A stretch of DNA of 64,000 bases, taken from NCBI GenBank assembly GCA_036897445.1, contig JAYMTL010000094.1, positions 16,661-80,660 on the forward strand, in the 5' to 3' direction. A program made the position numbers and the translations under genes. A model generated the notes under the pieces. The model did not search any database and had not been told where the DNA came from. It saw only the letters and a program-made list of their open reading frames with translations. This document shows positions 27,701 through 39,781 of this stretch, one piece after another. Source of the DNA: Pelargonium tetragonum (lineage: Eukaryota; Streptophyta; Magnoliopsida; Geraniales; Geraniaceae). Positions within the stretch are counted from its first letter, which is position 1. The number at the start of each line of letters is the position of its first letter.

Positions 27701-30700
27701 CTTTTTAGTTAGTGCCTCTAAAAATATTGTTGAGTAAATTACTATAAGTGGGCTTCTATGCGGAACTCTTCTATATTTTGATCTTGCTATATTGGTTTTA
27801 TTAAATTGATATTTGAGCTCACTTAAGTAAGGTTAAGGTAAGTAGACTTTTTCGGTCTATCTAAACAATGTCCCGGGAGTTCTTAGTACATTGTAAATAT
27901 TAGTAAAAACCCCCGAGTATCCACCCCTTTCGAAATTAGCTTGTAAAATTGCTTTACGAAAGGCCTTAATAAGAGGGATCCTTTTAGCGTTGAAAGGTGG
28001 GGCTTCTAGTAAAATTCCTAAACCGGAATTCCGGGAGTCCATAAAATCTGTTGTGTAACTTAGTAGTAGGGGATTACATGTTTTAATAAAGGGAGTCAAA
28101 ATCCCATATTTTCTACTTTTGAAAGACTTATGCTGTACAGTTAGTTTATTCAAAAGAATTCCGTTTTATGAGCCTCTGCTTGTCCAAAAAAAAGAGGTCT
28201 CATTGCCATATAGAGTAGAATAACTAAACTACCCGACCTGTTACTATATTTCGTTATATAACCCCAAGCTAGGGCGAGTCCTAAATGACTCATTTGAATA
28301 AACCTTATGGAGCTTGCCTATGTAAACTCGTTTTAGAAAACACGGGTTCTGAAACTACAACTTAGTAACTTATAGAATTCTACCACAGATTGGTGATTGA
28401 GCTAAGCCTAGCCTTGTTTTTCGTGTAATTCACTATAATTTTTCGATTCTAATAAAAAAGGCAGGAACATGAACATACAGCTCTTTTCCAGCATAATACA
28501 CAAAAAGTTCCTTTATACTCTTTTAGTTAGTAGCACCCCCTTAGATACTCGCCTTCTAAAAACCCTTTAATATTCAATTTTGGTAACTAAAGCGAAACTT
28601 ATGTATATAATTATCTAATATAGTAATACTATATTTTGTTTTGTTAGGTGTTATAAAGAGGCCCTTTTTTTAGCCAATTCGCTTTTCCTTTTAAGACGGA
28701 AAACGGATGCGCTGTCTATTTTGGGTTCTGGCCTGTAAAACTATTTCTGCCGGGACTTCACTACTGGGTAAAGTTATTAGGATAAAATCTTGTCTTGTCT
28801 AACTTCAGGTCTGGTAGTGGGTTATATTAGAGTAGCAATAAGGGAATTTTTAGAGCAGTTAAACAACAGACTTCCGTAGGTTTGAAACATAGTATAAGGT
28901 TCAGATATTTAACCTTTTACGCGCCTAAAACCACCCACCACCATAACTTAGCTTTTACTACTACAGTATCCTTTATAAGGAAATACCACGTGAAAATAGA
29001 TGATATATAAATTCAATTGTTCCGAAAAAACTACTATAAAATTGCCCATATTATCCATTACTTTTCATAATTGACTGGGGAGTCACCTGAAATAATTGTA
29101 CCCCCAAAGCTTACATTTGTTTTTGCCCCTACCAAAATCTCTTTTGAATTGAAGATCTTTATACTATGGTGCACATTCTCCCTTTCTTTTCATATGCCTA
29201 GAAAAACTTTTTATTCCCAAGTCTATTTTTTTGCACCTATTATTCTTAATACATATTCAAGGGTTTTTCATTTTAATTAAGACTATACTATACATATCAA
29301 GTTCCTTATTCTTTATGGTGGGGCTTGTCTATTATGTATTAGGAAACGGAGTAAAAACTTTAAAATCTTGATAGCCACATGCCTATCTATTTTGTGCATT
29401 GTTTCTTTAGTTTACTGATTGGTAGTAAAGTCCTGTACTTTCTCTTATTTTGTTGGGATGATACACCCAGAAGCACTTTCGCCTTTGTTTTTGTTGAAAT
29501 TCCCCGAGCTCCCTTAAATGTGTAAACTAAAGAAAAGATAAATAAGGGTTTACGACTCTCACTCTCAGCGTAACGTATACTAAAGGACAAAGGACTCCTT
29601 TTATTTTAGCAAAGTGCTTCTAACAATCCCGAAAAGCTTTCTTAAGTAATTACTTAGGGTAGCTATAACAATCTATATATTATACAGTATTTTCTTTACT
29701 CCAGGTATCCCTATATGCAAACTCCGTCCTAGTTTCGAATTTAAGGATATCCCCGTCATAGGCTTAAAAAAGGATTAAAACAAGAAAACCGCAACGGGTT
29801 GTGATATAAGTAGGTCGCTGGGCTTGCGTAAAACCTTTATAGTAATACAAAAGAGACACAGTTGTATAGAGCTTTCCATTAGTAATCAACCTGAAAAATC
29901 TCAAATTAAGATAACAAGAATATTTCCACAGGGCTTCTCAAACTCCTGGTAAAAGTAATTGGAATACAGAAAAGCTCGAGCTTAGCTGCCGGCCTCCTTA
30001 CTCAGAAAAACATGAAATGAAAATAAAAGGAATACGAGAACGGAGAAACTATAGCTTTCTTACGCCATAAATAAATAATGAAGAAATTTTTAAGGAACCA
30101 GATTTGAAACAAATTAAGTTTATAATTGAAGTCTCATTCTTATTGTCGGAAAAGTATATAACCCGGGTAAACTATACTTACTCAGTGTTTTTTAGGTTTA
30201 TAGAAGTTGGGAGAGTTTTGTTCTTAGTTTAGTAGAGAGGGTAAGTTCCTAGTATCTTTATAGTCTAGTTTCTTTCCTCTTTTTTGCGTACGATTTCTTT
30301 CACTCAACTTTCCGAAACCTGTAAACCTTAGAATAGAGGATACTCTTAATTACATTACCTTGTAAAATACCTTAAGATTTTCCTTACACTCTTAGGAGCT
30401 ATGCCTTTTGTGCCTGTCTTATAAAGTCTCATTTTACTTTGTACGAGATTTCTCGAGTCCTAATTGTTAAGGTTCCTTGGACTTATTTCAGCTAAATCTT
30501 AATAACTTATACGGATTTTTAACAAAACTACTAAGACAAAGCTAAGGCAAATACTTTTATATTAGCGCCAACTTCCCTTGGCTAGTTTGAAGTTTGCTAA
30601 TGTGGATATTCATGCCTTTTTCATAATTAAGGGTTTTTGTGCTTTTCTAGTAGGGAAATAAGTTTCCGGGTTTTTTATTGTTCGAACCTATTTTTCAAGC

Positions 30701-33700
30701 TTAAGCCAGTCATTTTGCCTGTTTATCCAAGCCAATTCCAGTTATTCCTACTACTATAGGGCTGAAAAGGCTTCCATTTAAAAGAACCGGGGAAAAAGAC
30801 CACAAAGGTAAGATACCGAAACTCTTAATAAAGTCCGACAAAAATCAAGTTTAGTTTTTATCAAAAAAGTGCGAGTTAGACAAGTATTTAAAAGAAGAGG
30901 GTGCCTTAGGAATTCTATTTCTATTTAGTTGCACTCTTTTCTTTTTTGAAAAAGTCTTTTCGTATTTAAGAAACTTAGAAAATAGAGTACATCTTATAGA
31001 AAATTGAACCTATTACACTAACTAAACTATAACTCTTGCAGGATTAAAACCCAGATGATAAGAAATACAAGTGGGGTCCTCGTTAATATCATAGGTTCAA
31101 AAATGTCCTTGTCTTTGGAAGTGATTTTAGGGTCTCAAAATGAACTATAGCCGCTAATCTAAAAATGCTAAAAAGGGTTTAAAATAAGAATAAAAAAGTC
31201 TAGTGGGATATCTCTAATTAAGGAAGTTGTTTATTTAGTCTCGTCGCAATAAATTTGACATTTGACGCATATCAGTATTATAGCTAGGGTAGTAAACTTT
31301 GTCTTATTCTTACTTTCTTACTACTCAAGAAAAGTCAGAATAAAAACCTTCTTGGAAAAAGGAAAAGTCAAGGTATGGCTTCTAGCCAAAATAAAACTGG
31401 GTTTTTAAGGATTATACTAAAGGAAGGTTGTAGACAATTTTTCTAACTGGTAGGTCTCGGTATAGTTGAAAAAAGTATATAAATTTGGTACTTTAACCTA
31501 GTACCCGGATCTATAGCATTCTGAAGTTCTTACGAATTTGCTCCTCTTTATTTAACATTTTAATAATACTCAACCCTGTACTCGAATAAAGGGAACTCTT
31601 TGCTCTGGATAATCCTGCACTGCTTTTTAACTCCTCATGATATAGCTAAAATGAAATCTTGATAGGAGACCCTTATAAAAGTACCCATATTAGGACATTA
31701 GAACTCGTTTCCCCCAACTGGGATTGACCTAGTACCCTTTAATGAATGATAGAAATAGCAAAGGATGCATAAAAGTTTTTCCTAAATATTTGTCTTTAGA
31801 TCAGTTAACTAATAAGTATATAAAAAGCTTCTTACCCTAAACCCTTTTCACTACTTAAAAGTAAAAGGCCCTTACAATTGTTTTGTTTGCAAGGTAGATT
31901 TGGTAGTTTTATATAAAGAAGCCTTTAGAGCCTACTTCATTTTAAGGAAATTCCCTTCGTTTTTCGGTAGATATTAGGATCTGTTTTTACTCCTGTACAG
32001 GGCACTTTAGAACTGGGAAAGCCAATACCGGAATATCAAGACGAGGAAAAAAGGGATGCACCTTCTAATATAAAAACTCTGATTGAAAGTAGCATTAATT
32101 TAGTGCAGAAGGACTCAAAGATAGGGGGCTTTATATAAACCCGGACTGGGCTTTCAGAGTTATGTCGTATCCTTTACACCTCCCCTTGCCTTTTTAGCAG
32201 CAAAAAAGCTCTCTCTCTTCCTTTGTCTTTGAAAGATTTTTCTATCAAAAAGGATATAGGGCATACTAAACCTATTCAGCAGAAGCTCTTTATTGAGATA
32301 ATTCTGCAAGACCTGGGATTTTAACTCTCAGCCTTGTGCATCAATATTTGTCAAAATTTAATGTAACGAAAAGTTAAGCCTTCCTTTAATTCAGACTCGC
32401 TTTATGTCAAGGGAAAGTCGGGCTGGGCTTTAGACCAGACTTTTTCTAAAAGATTTACTAGTTATAAAGAGAAGTCGAGTCCTGTACAAATCTAGAGTTA
32501 CCCTTTTTTCCTCTAGACGAAGAACTTAGGGCATTTAGGGTTTCACGCAACTGTGCGAGATTTTCCTAATACTTATGAGAGAAATTTCTCTTGAAGCGAA
32601 TTTGTCCTAGAAAAGACTCTCTAAACAAGAAGGAGCAAGCTTTTGTATTTACTAAGCTCTCTAAAAGACACGTATCCGTGCACGCCCCTCGCATATCTCT
32701 AATCTTGAAAAGAATCCAGTGCCTGGGAAGTTCCGTATAAGTATAATCATGGACTAGCCCCCTTTAGTATTAAAGGGTGTCCCGAGCTCTAAGAGTGCTT
32801 CTTTATAAGCGTAATTTCAAATGAAAGATAAGGGGATACTCCGGTGCCACACTTACTAATAGCAAGAGTTATACCCTATTTCTGATATATTATATGGAGG
32901 GTTTAACTTAGGGGCACGCCTGTGGGATTTCCTTTCCTTTTTTTATGAACCCTTTCCAAAACCTATAAGAGTATAAACTACCCTGGGTCTAGTAAATTCA
33001 CATTTCATTATAAAGATTCTCAAAAGTGAATCCATCAGAAGGCGCTGAAACTCGTCACTTGGGGCTTACCTAAAAGTCATGGTTGGGGTTTTCCCAATTC
33101 TATTGCAGAATTAAGGGTACGAATTAGAAAAAAGCAGAGCATACAAATAAAAGCTACGAATCAACGACACATCAAAAATCTGTAAACATACTAAGTAACT
33201 TAACTGTCGTCTAAACAGTAGAGATTAGAAACCCCGCTTAAAGAATCTCCTTATGATAAGCCTAAAAAGGTTTTCTAATTACTAAAAGTTATCCTACTAA
33301 GCATTCTTTTCCTAATTATTTAACAAGTATAAATAGTATAGAGCTCGACTCTCTGAATACAGGGAATTCCCTTTTTACCAAAAACTTTTTTGAGCTTTAA
33401 CAGGACCCTTGTTTTGCTAGAAAATAAGTCTTTTTTAAGTTTAAGTATATTCTCCCCTTTTGAAAAAGAGAGCTAGAAGCCCTGCGCTGTCTACAGATAA
33501 AGAAGTCCTTTTAAGAATTTTTCTGTACTACCCGATCTCAAAGGAAGCTTAAAATAATCTCAATTTTAGTAGACTATAAGACAAAACTCCCATTATGTAT
33601 CTGCGTCAGCCTTGTCCCGAGTCTTATTCTGACTAAAGCAAAATAACAAAATGAGCTCTATAGATTACACTTCATTTTTTAGGGGCTTTTTCCTTTGAGT

Positions 33701-33795
33701 TAGGAACTTAAATTGCTATTCTTCTGTTTAGGTAATTTAGGTTACAGATTCTGAACCTTACTACAGGTATCTTAGTTTTGTTGTAGCTTGTAAGC
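24715..33795. other. Gene-free DNA, longest chance ORF here
   Basis: Nine kilobases without a supported gene. At 24940-25200 the + strand is unusually rich in A, C and T with little G, like 2340-2500, but holds no long frame. The longest ATG frame of the whole window (27857-28153, minus strand, 98 codons) lies here. It has no motif, signal peptide or convincing membrane segment. An unlisted 59-codon ATG frame at 26875-27054 (+) begins with a hydrophobic stretch. Neither is more than chance would give. A perfect 12 bp palindrome lies at 28023-28034. Confidence 0.45.
28023..28034. repeat. Perfect 12 bp palindrome
   Basis: CCGGAATTCCGG is self-complementary over its full length. It lies inside the longest open frame of the window and has no neighbouring repeat that would suggest an operator. 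Function unknown. Confidence 0.35.
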
Positions 33796-33800
33796 CTTAA

Positions 33801-36344
33801 CTTGAACCTGATTCTGAGGTATCTTCCCTTTGGGTTTGTAAAGCAGAGAACTTTATCTTCTTGGTAAAGCAAGGAAAGTCATCTCTAGTCGATATCTGTA
33901 TAATGGACAGTGTTGCTAAACAACTAAACTGTAGAGGCTTCAAAGTTCTAAGGCAGACATGGTAATGAAGTCAATACAAGCTAACCAGGTTATTGGGATT
34001 TTTTTGTGTCCTTGCGAGCTATAGTGGGATAGAAAGAGAAGGGGAAACAAAGTTCTTTAAGGATTCCCGGAACATTATATATTAGGACATTTCCTTATTG
34101 GTTTGGTACTCATTGGAGAACCTATTCTAATGGATACTGATTCTATTTGTTGTAGCAGGAGCTCGAAAGTACTTATCCGATCTGGTTTAGCAGTATTAGA
34201 TTTGTATTCTGGGTTTGAGAGGAGAATTCCTAACTAGAGATAATATGTATTCCTTCTTTAGTTTGTTGTAAACCAGATTCTATTTCCTATAGAGTTCAGA
34301 TATTAGCACTGATAATTGTGGCTATTTGGATTCGTAGTTGTAAGCAGATACTCTTAACAAAGGAAAGCCTGCCGAATATGGAAGTGTTGCAGTTGAAAGT
34401 AAGGAAGGTTTCTTCTGTGTAAGAGTCAAATATCTTGTTGTTAGAATTCTTTTGGGATAGCAAGTAGAGGGAATCTACTATAGTAGATTCCTAATTATGA
34501 AGTTGCAAGAGAGCTTACTCTTATATACAGGGGTAACTTTCAATTACTAATTGGTACTAAACCAGTAACAGACTAATCCGATGATAAAGGAAGCATAACA
34601 TAAATGGATTCTCTTCTTTGTAAAGCGAGCTTGGAGTTCTTTTCTTTCCGTAGGAGTGCGGGATTCCGAACCTTTCTTTTGAGTGCTTTTGCTTTTGGTA
34701 ATCAGTTCACAACGGGAAGTTTCATCTCATATGCGGAGTTGTTTTTTATAGTCCTTGGGATTCTTCTCTTTCTATTGATGAGGTTGTAGTAGGATTCCCG
34801 CACAAGCTCAATCAAAGAGTTTTCTATAATTCAATTCTTAAGGGATGCAGCAGTCAGTCTATAGTATCCAGATAAAAGTAGAAGTAATTCGATAAACTTG
34901 ATCTTGATAGTTAAGGGTTCCCAGGAAAAGGTACATATTTAATATAATAAATCGCATAAAGGCTCCGGGTCAGATGGTACAAACTTAAAGGATATGCTGA
35001 CTTGTGTTTTATTATTTAATGCAAGGAAATGCTTTAGAACCCGTTTTCCGGATAAGATAAGAAGGAAAGTTTTGAATCTTGAAGCTCAACTTAAGTCATT
35101 CAAAGTTTCTTTAGAGCCTTTTGGAGTTGCTGCTAGTGATGGTATATACTCTAATACTACTAATTGCATTTCCCTCTAAAACGATAAGCTACAAGGAGCA
35201 GGAGATTCCTTAAATCTTTCTTTCTTGTTTAGTCATTTTCTGTATGTATTTCTAGGAAAGGTAATTAAAACAGCAAGGAAGTTCTTTATTTAACGAGGTT
35301 GCTATTCAGGTCAGGGTCTCAGTATCTTGTCTTCTCAAAAGGACTTGTAAAGAATGAAAGGGAAATGAGTTAAATAAACCTTTCTGAGCACAGTAATTCG
35401 TTAGCACGTGGAAGTGGAAATGGTCGGACTGAGTATTTTCCTAATTATACTATCTCATGTGATATTGGTTCTTTTACTTGTAAAAGGGAGATGCTTACCT
35501 TAATTCATTCTCTATTCTGGAAAATGTACACACCACCTTTTTTTAAGGGTTATTCTAACAGTAGAATAAAGTACTCTTTTTTTTAATATCTTCCCCTTTC
35601 CTTAGCTTTTTAGAGTTTATTTAATTAGAAAGGGGTCGAATATAAGATTAAAGAAACAAATAATGAAGTCAAGTTGAACTCATGGTACTTCTTTATCCCT
35701 GAATTGAGAATTTACTAGAATATATAATTAGATAGGGCTTTTCTTAGATTTCACTTCTTATGTTATTCCCAGGCGATATAAGTTATATATATATTATAAA
35801 ACAAGTACATTTGAATTAGGCTTAAGCCAATTTAGTAATATTTCTCTCGAGTTATTAGAAAGATTCTTTAAGGAAGGGGTAATCTATGAAAAGGGTACAA
35901 ACCTTGCACTTACTGGTATCTCATATACAACTTGGTATACTAAAAGACTCTTTAGAAACAAGGAGATTCTCTTGCTAGCTAGCTTGGGGATCTTAACCAA
36001 AATATAAGGAATTTTTGACATAAGGTAAATCTCCTAAATTTCGTATTGGTCGTATAAAGGAGAAAGGATACTTTGAAAAAGTTCTATAGTCAAGACTGGT
36101 TCGTATCGTTTCAGAAGTAGATAGAAGTAAAAAGTGAATTGCTTTATTAGTAAAATATATCAAGGGCCTCGGTCTCCAGTAGGTCCACTCATTTCGTAAA
36201 CCACTAGATGAGACTTCTTATTCCGCTTTACTCTTTCTTACTACTAAAGCAAGCTCAGTTCCAAATTCTGCAGGGCCCTCTTTTGAGTCTATCACAGATT
36301 GGACATTCAAGGACTTAGGGATTCTTTGCTTCTTCGGATTGTGC
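33801..36344 (+). pseudogene. Large broken coding-like island
   Basis: I do not recognise a family. Over 2.5 kb the + strand shows a chain of open tracts: 33801-33962 (54 codons), 34061-34234 (58), 34344-34457 and 34461-34547 (38 and 29), 34604-34789 (61), 34994-35179 (61), 35269-35370 and 35374-35583 (34 and 70), 35732-36004 (91) and 36024-36344 (107 with TAG, TGA and TAG inside). Peptides have balanced charge and hydrophobicity, for example VSSLWVCKAENFIFL, TGISYTTWYTKRLF and FRIGRIKEKGYFEKV. Codons ending in T are favoured. One tract contains MDTDSI (34130-34147), which looks like motif C of family B DNA polymerases, but motifs A and B are not found. Interruptions use all three stops, so one reassigned codon cannot open it. 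I infer a decayed gene, or several, of unknown function. RNA editing or recoding is possible but unproven. Confidence 0.35.
35732..36004 (+). other. Longest uninterrupted tract of the island
   Basis: This tract runs 91 codons from after TAG 35729-35731 to TAA 36005-36007 with no ATG near its start. Readable segments include LDFTSYVIPRRYK, LSQFSNISLELLERFF and KEGVIYEKGTNLALTG. There is no signal peptide or clear transmembrane helix. The charged helical-looking LELLERFFKEG stretch followed by TWYTKRLFRNKE is typical of soluble nucleic-acid proteins in general, but that is an impression and not a domain match. The next tract (from 36024) is in a different frame, joined by 16 nt that contain the TAA. 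Confidence 0.25.
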
Positions 36345-36567
36345 TAATACTAAATACTAATAATGGAGCTTCTTTAGCCGGTGGTTTCAAGTAGCATAAC
36401 CAAAAGAGGATCCCGCTTAGTAATTCACAGATAAGAACTGCTAGAATAGACTCTATTTATCATCAAAACGAGAGGTCTGTATTTGCCTTATTAAAGGGCC
36501 CGCTTCTAAGTGTACTCTTTCATAATTACTAGTTATTGTACTAGTTTCTATAAACAAAAAGGAATTC

Positions 36568-36771
36568 TCATGAATAAAGGAGAATCGCAGATAATAATAT
36601 TAAGGGAGCCTTGTTAGTCTTGATGATAGCAGCTTTCTTAATACCTCTCTTCTGAGCTAGACCTCTCCTTGTAGCTACTATTTCTCGCCTTATGGGTCTT
36701 CTTGCAGCCTGTGTACTTATTATCTTAATCTTCATACCTATAATTTTATTAAGACTCAAAACGGGAACCAC
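36568..36771 (-). pseudogene. Basic ORF of the A-rich family
   Basis: A 67-codon ATG frame on the minus strand encodes a basic peptide with IKIISTQAARRPIRREIVAT, then RRGLAQKRGIKKAAIIKTN and a hydrophobic end LILLSAILL. The frame stays open upstream of the ATG for a few codons. The word ATAGTAGCTACAAGG and the segment IVATRR correspond to ATAGTAGCTACAAAG and IVATKT in the minus-strand frame at 53.0 kb. RGLAQKRG parallels KRSLAPKK of the + frame at 2.9 kb. The high Arg/Lys share would fit an RNA- or DNA-binding tail, but no domain is recognised and the run of AAG/AGA words could be a low-complexity repeat. It lies just downstream of, and opposite to, the large broken island. Confidence 0.25.
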
Positions 36772-36774
36772 TTG

Positions 36775-39700
36775 AAAAAGGAACGCAGAAATTTCTTTCT
36801 TTAATAGGCTGCTTCAACTTAAACTTCAGTTCAGGAAGAAAATATTACACAGAAAAACGCTAAAAAGGGTAAAGATCGGGGAATCCTTAACGTTACGATC
36901 TGGAACACTTTACCCTTAGTACTGGGTGTCCCGTAGGGTGCTCTTTTCTTTCATACATAAGAAACGCAAAACTTTGAGATCCAGAGTCGATTGTGGGGCT
37001 AAAGGGGTCTTTAAAGTTTTAGTAGGTTACCCGTCCGTCGAAAAAGAATTTACGCATTAGCTAGTGGATTGTAGTCAAGAAGTTCTCTGTTTTATGAGTT
37101 ACATACAAGAGATTCCGTACTAACTCAGAGAAGCCTTAGTTTTTCTAGTGACAGCTAATAAATAGGCATAATTTTATTAGAGAAAGAATAAAAAAAAGGA
37201 GAAATTCTCGCTTATCCTATGCTTTGATGATAAACTTTTATAAACTACTAACTCATACACAAAAAAGAAATGTATAGCCTTACTTATACTAGGAAAGAAC
37301 TCGGGATAAAGATCGCAAGAAAATAACCGCCAAAGTTAGGGATTCTAAAGCACCCTTTAACTACTTGTTTGGATGAAAATGAATTTCCTTTTAGCTTTTG
37401 AGTTAAAATTGGATTAGTCCTCCTCGTAATAGCCTTTACTGGCCTTTCCAATTATAGGGATAGAGTTGCGCTAAAGAATTTCATATCTTAATGCCAAGTG
37501 AATTTATAAGGAATCCCAAAGCGCTATTAAAATGAAAAGCTTTGACCCGAAAAAAGCAAAGAGTAGCTCCAAGGACAGGATTTTCGTGTTAAAAACCCCG
37601 TAGAATAGACGCTACTATAAACCTAGGGTACTCTCAATATAAGTAAACTTTTTAGCTTTTGTGTATTTAAGGGGTAAGAAATTTTATAGAAGTTCTTCCT
37701 CAAATTCAAGGTATCCTTCATTCTAAATGGGTTTTGATATACTACAATTCGTTAAGCTCAAAGGGAAATTCCACGTTTTAATCTTTCTAGTTAAGGGGCG
37801 TTAAATGTTTGCTTATATTTTTCAAATGTAGTTATCCAGAGTCCCGAAGTCAATATTGTCTCGCTTAGAAGAAATTTTTAAGTGAAGAAAAACCTGTGCA
37901 GTCGTAACCTTTTGTGGATTACATTGTTCATGATATTATTGAAAACGAAACTCACGTCAATTTGTCAAAAAGTGAAAAAGTCTAGTAATAAAAAGAAAAG
38001 GGTATTTTGTGCTAAACCAGAGAACCCTTAGAATATTTCTTTTCGGTGTCTTTTCAAGTAACATCAGATAAAAAGCTCTTGGAATTTTCATTTTCTAATA
38101 GGACAAACTTCTTCCTTTTAGTTTTCATATGTGCTTAGTACCCAAGTTTAGACATATATTAAAATCTTCCCCTGTCTTAATCTCATCTCTTGAAAAGCGC
38201 ATAATATTGAGGGGGCAAAGTAAATCAAGAGAAGTTAAAACAGAAACCTTAAAAAGGAGCTGTAACTATTCACGTGAATAGGTTTTTTCCTTTTTACGAA
38301 ACTATTATACTGGAGTGCTGGCAATGCCTTTTATCTAATTTCATCTAACCGGATTACCTAACTATTTACTCTTAAGTTTAAGTTATCTATTCAGTTCTTT
38401 CTTAACTTATTAACCAAGGGTTCCCTCATGTGGTCCTTGCCATGCATTAAAAAAAAATTAACAAATTTTATGCTTCTAATCAATCCGGAGTCTTCCTTGA
38501 TAAGGTTTCATTTCGAAACAAATCTGTAGAGTTACTTTATAAAAAAGCAAGCCAAGCCCTTAAAATCTTTTTGGACATAGCTTAGGCTAGTTTTTAATTC
38601 CTTGTAATTACCTATAGTTTTAAGGCTCAAATTTTTGTAATACCCTTATTGAAGTCACAATAATATCTAAATTTTAAAGAAACCCTTTTGTAGTATCAAA
38701 GTCTTATAAGTTACTCCATAGGGATATTCGTAAGGATTTCCTGGATTGTGAGATAATAGGGGTTCTTAAATGAAATCTATTGTAAAGCCTCTTTTATAAC
38801 GCGCTGCACTTAAGGGATTCCCCGTTCTGCATTTCCAAAATTTACTGAGGGGTTTTTATACTTTTGAAGTTCCCGACGGATGTCAAATCCTTGGATTGGA
38901 AGGGGTCTTTGTAGCTATAACTGAGTGTAGCTCCATGAAAACTAGAGAATTACTCGGAATACTGCCCAAAAACAAGATCTCAGAATTAAGGTAAGGGAAA
39001 GGGGTGAGTCTTTTGATTAAATAAAACAGGGGAGAAATGTGTTTGAATTTTTTAAACAGTATTGCACAAAAAGAAAATAAGAGGTCTCTATTTCTTAATA
39101 CTTTATTATTAGCTTGTGCTCTGTATAGATAGCTGGCGTATCTTACTAGAACTTTCTTTGTAATACCAAACTAAGAGTAACCCTTCTTTGGATTCTTGGA
39201 TATCTGATTAAATGTACAACTTCTGAGGATACACGAGAATTTTGTTGATAGTCTTATAAACTCAAGGAGGCTCCTAGTCGAGTAGGGCAAGCATTGGTTT
39301 TTCATATGGCAGTAGCAAGTATTCCTGTTAGGGATTAAAGCATTAACTATATTGTTTATAGAATATTAAAAACGAGTTTAGAGCTAGACCAACGCAAGGT
39401 CGTACTATGAAAGAAAGATTTTAAGATTTGACTTAAAAAGCTTACGCCAGATTTTTTAATTATACCCCTAAAAAGGAAGTAATATTCCTGGGGATAAGTA
39501 CGACGTTTCATAAATTAAAAAGAGCACTTCCCTTTCCTCCACCCAAATCCGTATTTTTAAGGAAAATCTTAACTTAGGTGCTTCTAATTGAATATTTTGA
39601 AAAAGTATACAACTATGCAGGGCTGAGATAAAGACCCCTAATATGGGACTCCCCCTAGGCTATAGCTCCCCTTGAAAATTTACCGCGGGGCGACTCTGTA

Positions 39701-39778
39701 CAGTCAAAACAAAAATTTATTAGACCTATTTGACTTTTCATTACTTTTCTTAAAAACCTTTGAGATAGGCTTATAAGA
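36775..39778. other. Gene-free background DNA
   Basis: Nothing supported. The texture returns to the background type directly after 36.8 kb and no frame exceeds chance length. Confidence 0.5.
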
Positions 39779-39781
39779 TAG

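Noticed and set aside
27857-28153. Minus-strand ATG frame of 98 codons, the longest in the window
   Set aside because: With stops at roughly one codon in thirteen, the longest frame expected by chance over six frames of 64 kb is about this size. No motif, membrane pattern or neighbour supports it, and the DNA texture is that of the background.
34066-34120. GHFLIG segment resembling a conserved motif of BEL/Pao retrotransposon polyproteins
   Set aside because: Only six residues match and nothing else in the surrounding frames resembles integrase or reverse transcriptase.
33948-34234. Perkinsid-like +1 shifting at in-frame AGG codons
   Set aside because: At 33951, 34060 and 34218 a +1 step at AGG would join one coding-like tract to the next with Gly at the junction. 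But AGG at 34157 and in the tracts at 35269-35583 and 35732-36004 would have to be read without shifting, and TAA/TAG stops lie between the junctions. AGG is simply common here.
35524-35538. TGTACACACCACC, similar to the small-subunit rRNA decoding-site region
   Set aside because: The conserved GCCCGTC continuation is absent, flanks do not fit, and the word falls inside a coding-like tract.
35269-36344. Reassigned stop codon (for example TGA=Trp or TAG=Leu)
   Set aside because: The interruptions in the best frames are a mixture of TAA, TAG and TGA, so no single reassignment opens a long frame.
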